Shown here: positions 62,648 through 64,000 of the stretch, in pieces
Position numbering within the stretch: the stretch's first letter is position 1
Layout: the number at the start of each line of letters is the position of its first letter
Assembly: GCF_000169175.1 (NCBI RefSeq)
Contig: NZ_AAWS01000038.1
Span: forward strand, 1-64,000
DNA: 64,000 nucleotides
Direction: 5' to 3'
Source of the DNA: Microscilla marina ATCC 23134
GTDB taxonomy: Bacteria; Bacteroidota; Bacteroidia; Cytophagales; Microscillaceae
Position numbers and translations under genes: made by a program
Notes under the pieces: generated by a model
The model's input: the letters and a program-made list of their open reading frames with translations, nothing else
Database searches by the model: none
What the model was told of the DNA's origin: nothing

Positions 62648-63691
62648 ATGATGTCTTCTTCTTTACCCTCTACCGATTTACAGGCCAAGTATGACCTGAT
62701 TGAGAAACTACACGAACAATACACTAGTTTGCCAGACCAGGTGCAGAGCGCTATTAGCCAAGAATTACTCACAGGTAAAAAAAACAGCAAAGAATGGCTT
62801 AGCATAGTACAGCAAATGATTGCTTACAAATATGAAGTACGTCAGGCAAAGAGCAACTGTTTCTTAGAGAAACCCAAATCAGCCAAACAATTGATCAGGA
62901 ATGCTTTTTGGCAGGCAGTATTGGTCATTTCTATTCTTTGGGCAATTGTAGAGCGTTCAGGACTTTATTCGCTTTCCTGGTCTTTGTTTGCCTATGTTGG
63001 GGTTATATTTCTGGCAGGAGTAGCATACGCCTTGGTAAAGAAGGTGCAAAAAAAGGAAGTACTCAGAGAAGCCAGGGTACGTATGATTGCGTATGAAAAG
63101 TATGCCCCTTTGCTCAAACAAATACGGGCTGCTGAGGCAAAAATTGCTGCTACCTATGAAAAATTCCTTCACCCCACGCTTGTCCTGCTCAAAGAAGAAT
63201 TTCCCTCGCAACACTTGCTGAGCCTACACTTTGATACTGTTCATTGGAAACTGAGCCAGTACAAAGTAGACCAACCTGACCCCCGAGCGCCAAGACATGT
63301 GATGAGTAGTGAGTTTTACGAAATGCCTGTATTTGAGGCAATGGGTAAGCTTGCTGATGGAGCCGTCATGCAATTGCAGGTACTGAGAATAGTGCGTGTG
63401 CGTAATATTCGCAAGGTGAATCCGCGCGGCAAAATAAAATATAAAACCAAAACCAAGTATAAGTTGTTGTACAAAGTACAGTTAGGCTTGCCAACTCAAG
63501 CTTATCAATTGGTGTCTCATAGTATAGAAGCACCTGCCGAAAACATTAAGGTTAAGTTTGCCTCGAGTGAAAAACGGCATACATTCAAAGTACAACAAGT
63601 AGAGGTACGCTCCAGTAACAATCCTTTGCCACAACACAAAGTGTTTATAGAACTGTTAGGGTTGGTATACCGTCAGGTAAAATCGGTTTAA
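62648..63691 (+). CDS. Two-helix membrane protein, paralogue of the previous gene, function unknown
   Basis: 347 residues. The layout matches the upstream gene: helical N-terminus with a similar PDQVQSAISQELLTGKKNSKEW segment, two membrane helices (about 88-106 and 112-131), and a soluble C-terminal part with SSEFYEMPVFEAMGKLADG and RVRNIRKVNPRGKIKYK. The intervening helix (about 140-190) is charged and probably coiled coil. The two copies are diverged, so the duplication is old. Gap to the previous stop is 49 bases; probably the same transcript. No function can be given. Confidence 0.72.
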   Translation: MMSSSLPSTDLQAKYDLIEKLHEQYTSLPDQVQSAISQELLTGKKNSKEWLSIVQQMIAYKYEVRQAKSNCFLEKPKSAKQLIRNAFWQAVLVISILWAIVERSGLYSLSWSLFAYVGVIFLAGVAYALVKKVQKKEVLREARVRMIAYEKYAPLLKQIRAAEAKIAATYEKFLHPTLVLLKEEFPSQHLLSLHFDTVHWKLSQYKVDQPDPRAPRHVMSSEFYEMPVFEAMGKLADGAVMQLQVLRIVRVRNIRKVNPRGKIKYKTKTKYKLLYKVQLGLPTQAYQLVSHSIEAPAENIKVKFASSEKRHTFKVQQVEVRSSNNPLPQHKVFIELLGLVYRQVKSV

Positions 63692-64000
63692 TCTGTTTTT
63701 TGTAGCGCTAAGTTGTTTTCTTTGGCTGTTAGTACTATTACCCATTAGAAATATAGGGAAGAATAAAGACTTAAAACAAGGAAAAAAAAGGTGTGAGAAA
63801 TAACATAAATTTAAAAATAATTTTCTCCTTGATTATGAGTTAGTTAGCAGTTTTTAAGTACTTTAGTTCAAGTCAGACTTCGAATTATGCAAAACTTTGT
63901 GCCTGCATTTGACGTAATAAAAACGCGTGTTTTAATGATATAAACACACCGCTATACTACATCAATTAAAAATTAAATTGTTTTCGACCTTAACTTATTA
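63692..64000. other. Terminal 309 bases, no gene seen
   Basis: AT-rich. An inverted repeat, GTGTTT (63927-63932) with AAACAC (63942-63947), lies near the end. A tiny frame starting at the ATG near 63888 is too short to support. The window ends before any next gene. Confidence 0.5.

Noticed and set aside
63888-63944. Very short frame near the window end
   Set aside because: Only about 18 codons, no repeat copy or conserved pattern to support it.
1-64000. tRNA or rRNA genes, CRISPR arrays, insertion sequences, prophage genes
   Set aside because: Gaps were read for cloverleaf-like arms, regularly spaced repeats and transposase or integrase motifs; none was found. Repeats present are short, in coding repeats or in hairpins.

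Overview
The window reads as one continuous stretch of chromosome from a gliding-type marine Bacteroidota, most likely order Cytophagales and close to Microscilla. The assignment is inferred from several signs: a giant surface protein with a type IX secretion (T9SS) C-terminal sorting domain next to a PorP/SprF-like protein, TAnnTTTG-type promoters, AT-rich intergenic DNA, DUF2452 and YfhO proteins, and many beta-propeller sensors. No rRNA, tRNA, insertion sequence, prophage or CRISPR array was seen.

Layout. 1-12.7 kb (+ strand): the 3' end of thrS, a polytopic membrane protein, moeA, a DUF2452 protein, then a 2548-residue T9SS cargo overlapping a PorP/SprF-OmpA fusion. 13-19 kb (+): metK, a small membrane protein, and an NHLP-type ABC exporter followed by a leucine-rich-repeat lipoprotein. 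19-21.2 kb (-): sodA, tadA and a calcineurin-like phosphoesterase. 21.4-21.7 kb: two tandem, related, very short units of unknown nature with hairpins and terminators. 21.7-33.2 kb: surface-polysaccharide genes on the - strand (GT2, GT4, FkbM methyltransferase, another GT4, wecC, wecB, a methyltransferase), interrupted by yfhO on +. 33.7-39.9 kb (+): a WD40 protein, a short adenylate kinase, a MATE transporter, and an IMP dehydrogenase of the Tritrichomonas foetus type.

40-60 kb is almost all - strand and is dominated by signalling. Three tandem paralogues (about 1080-1108 residues each) join a periplasmic beta-propeller and Y_Y_Y sensor to a cytoplasmic SpoIIE/PP2C-type serine phosphatase through a membrane helix and coiled coil. 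Then come an orphan McrC-like nuclease, a tricorn-like periplasmic protease, and two adjacent proteins that share a 6-TM sensor but end in different outputs, one a histidine kinase and one a SpoIIE phosphatase. A DUF423 protein follows. 60-63.7 kb (+) holds a GT4 and two paralogous two-TM proteins of unknown function.

How the genes fit together. The 3.5-12.7 kb pair looks like a secreted adhesin or gliding-type surface protein with its outer-membrane partner. The 21.7-33 kb genes would build a ManNAc/ManNAcA-containing glycan. The 40-59 kb genes look like an expanding family of sensors that signal by protein dephosphorylation rather than by classical two-component phosphorelay. No cognate STAS or anti-sigma partner lies in the window.
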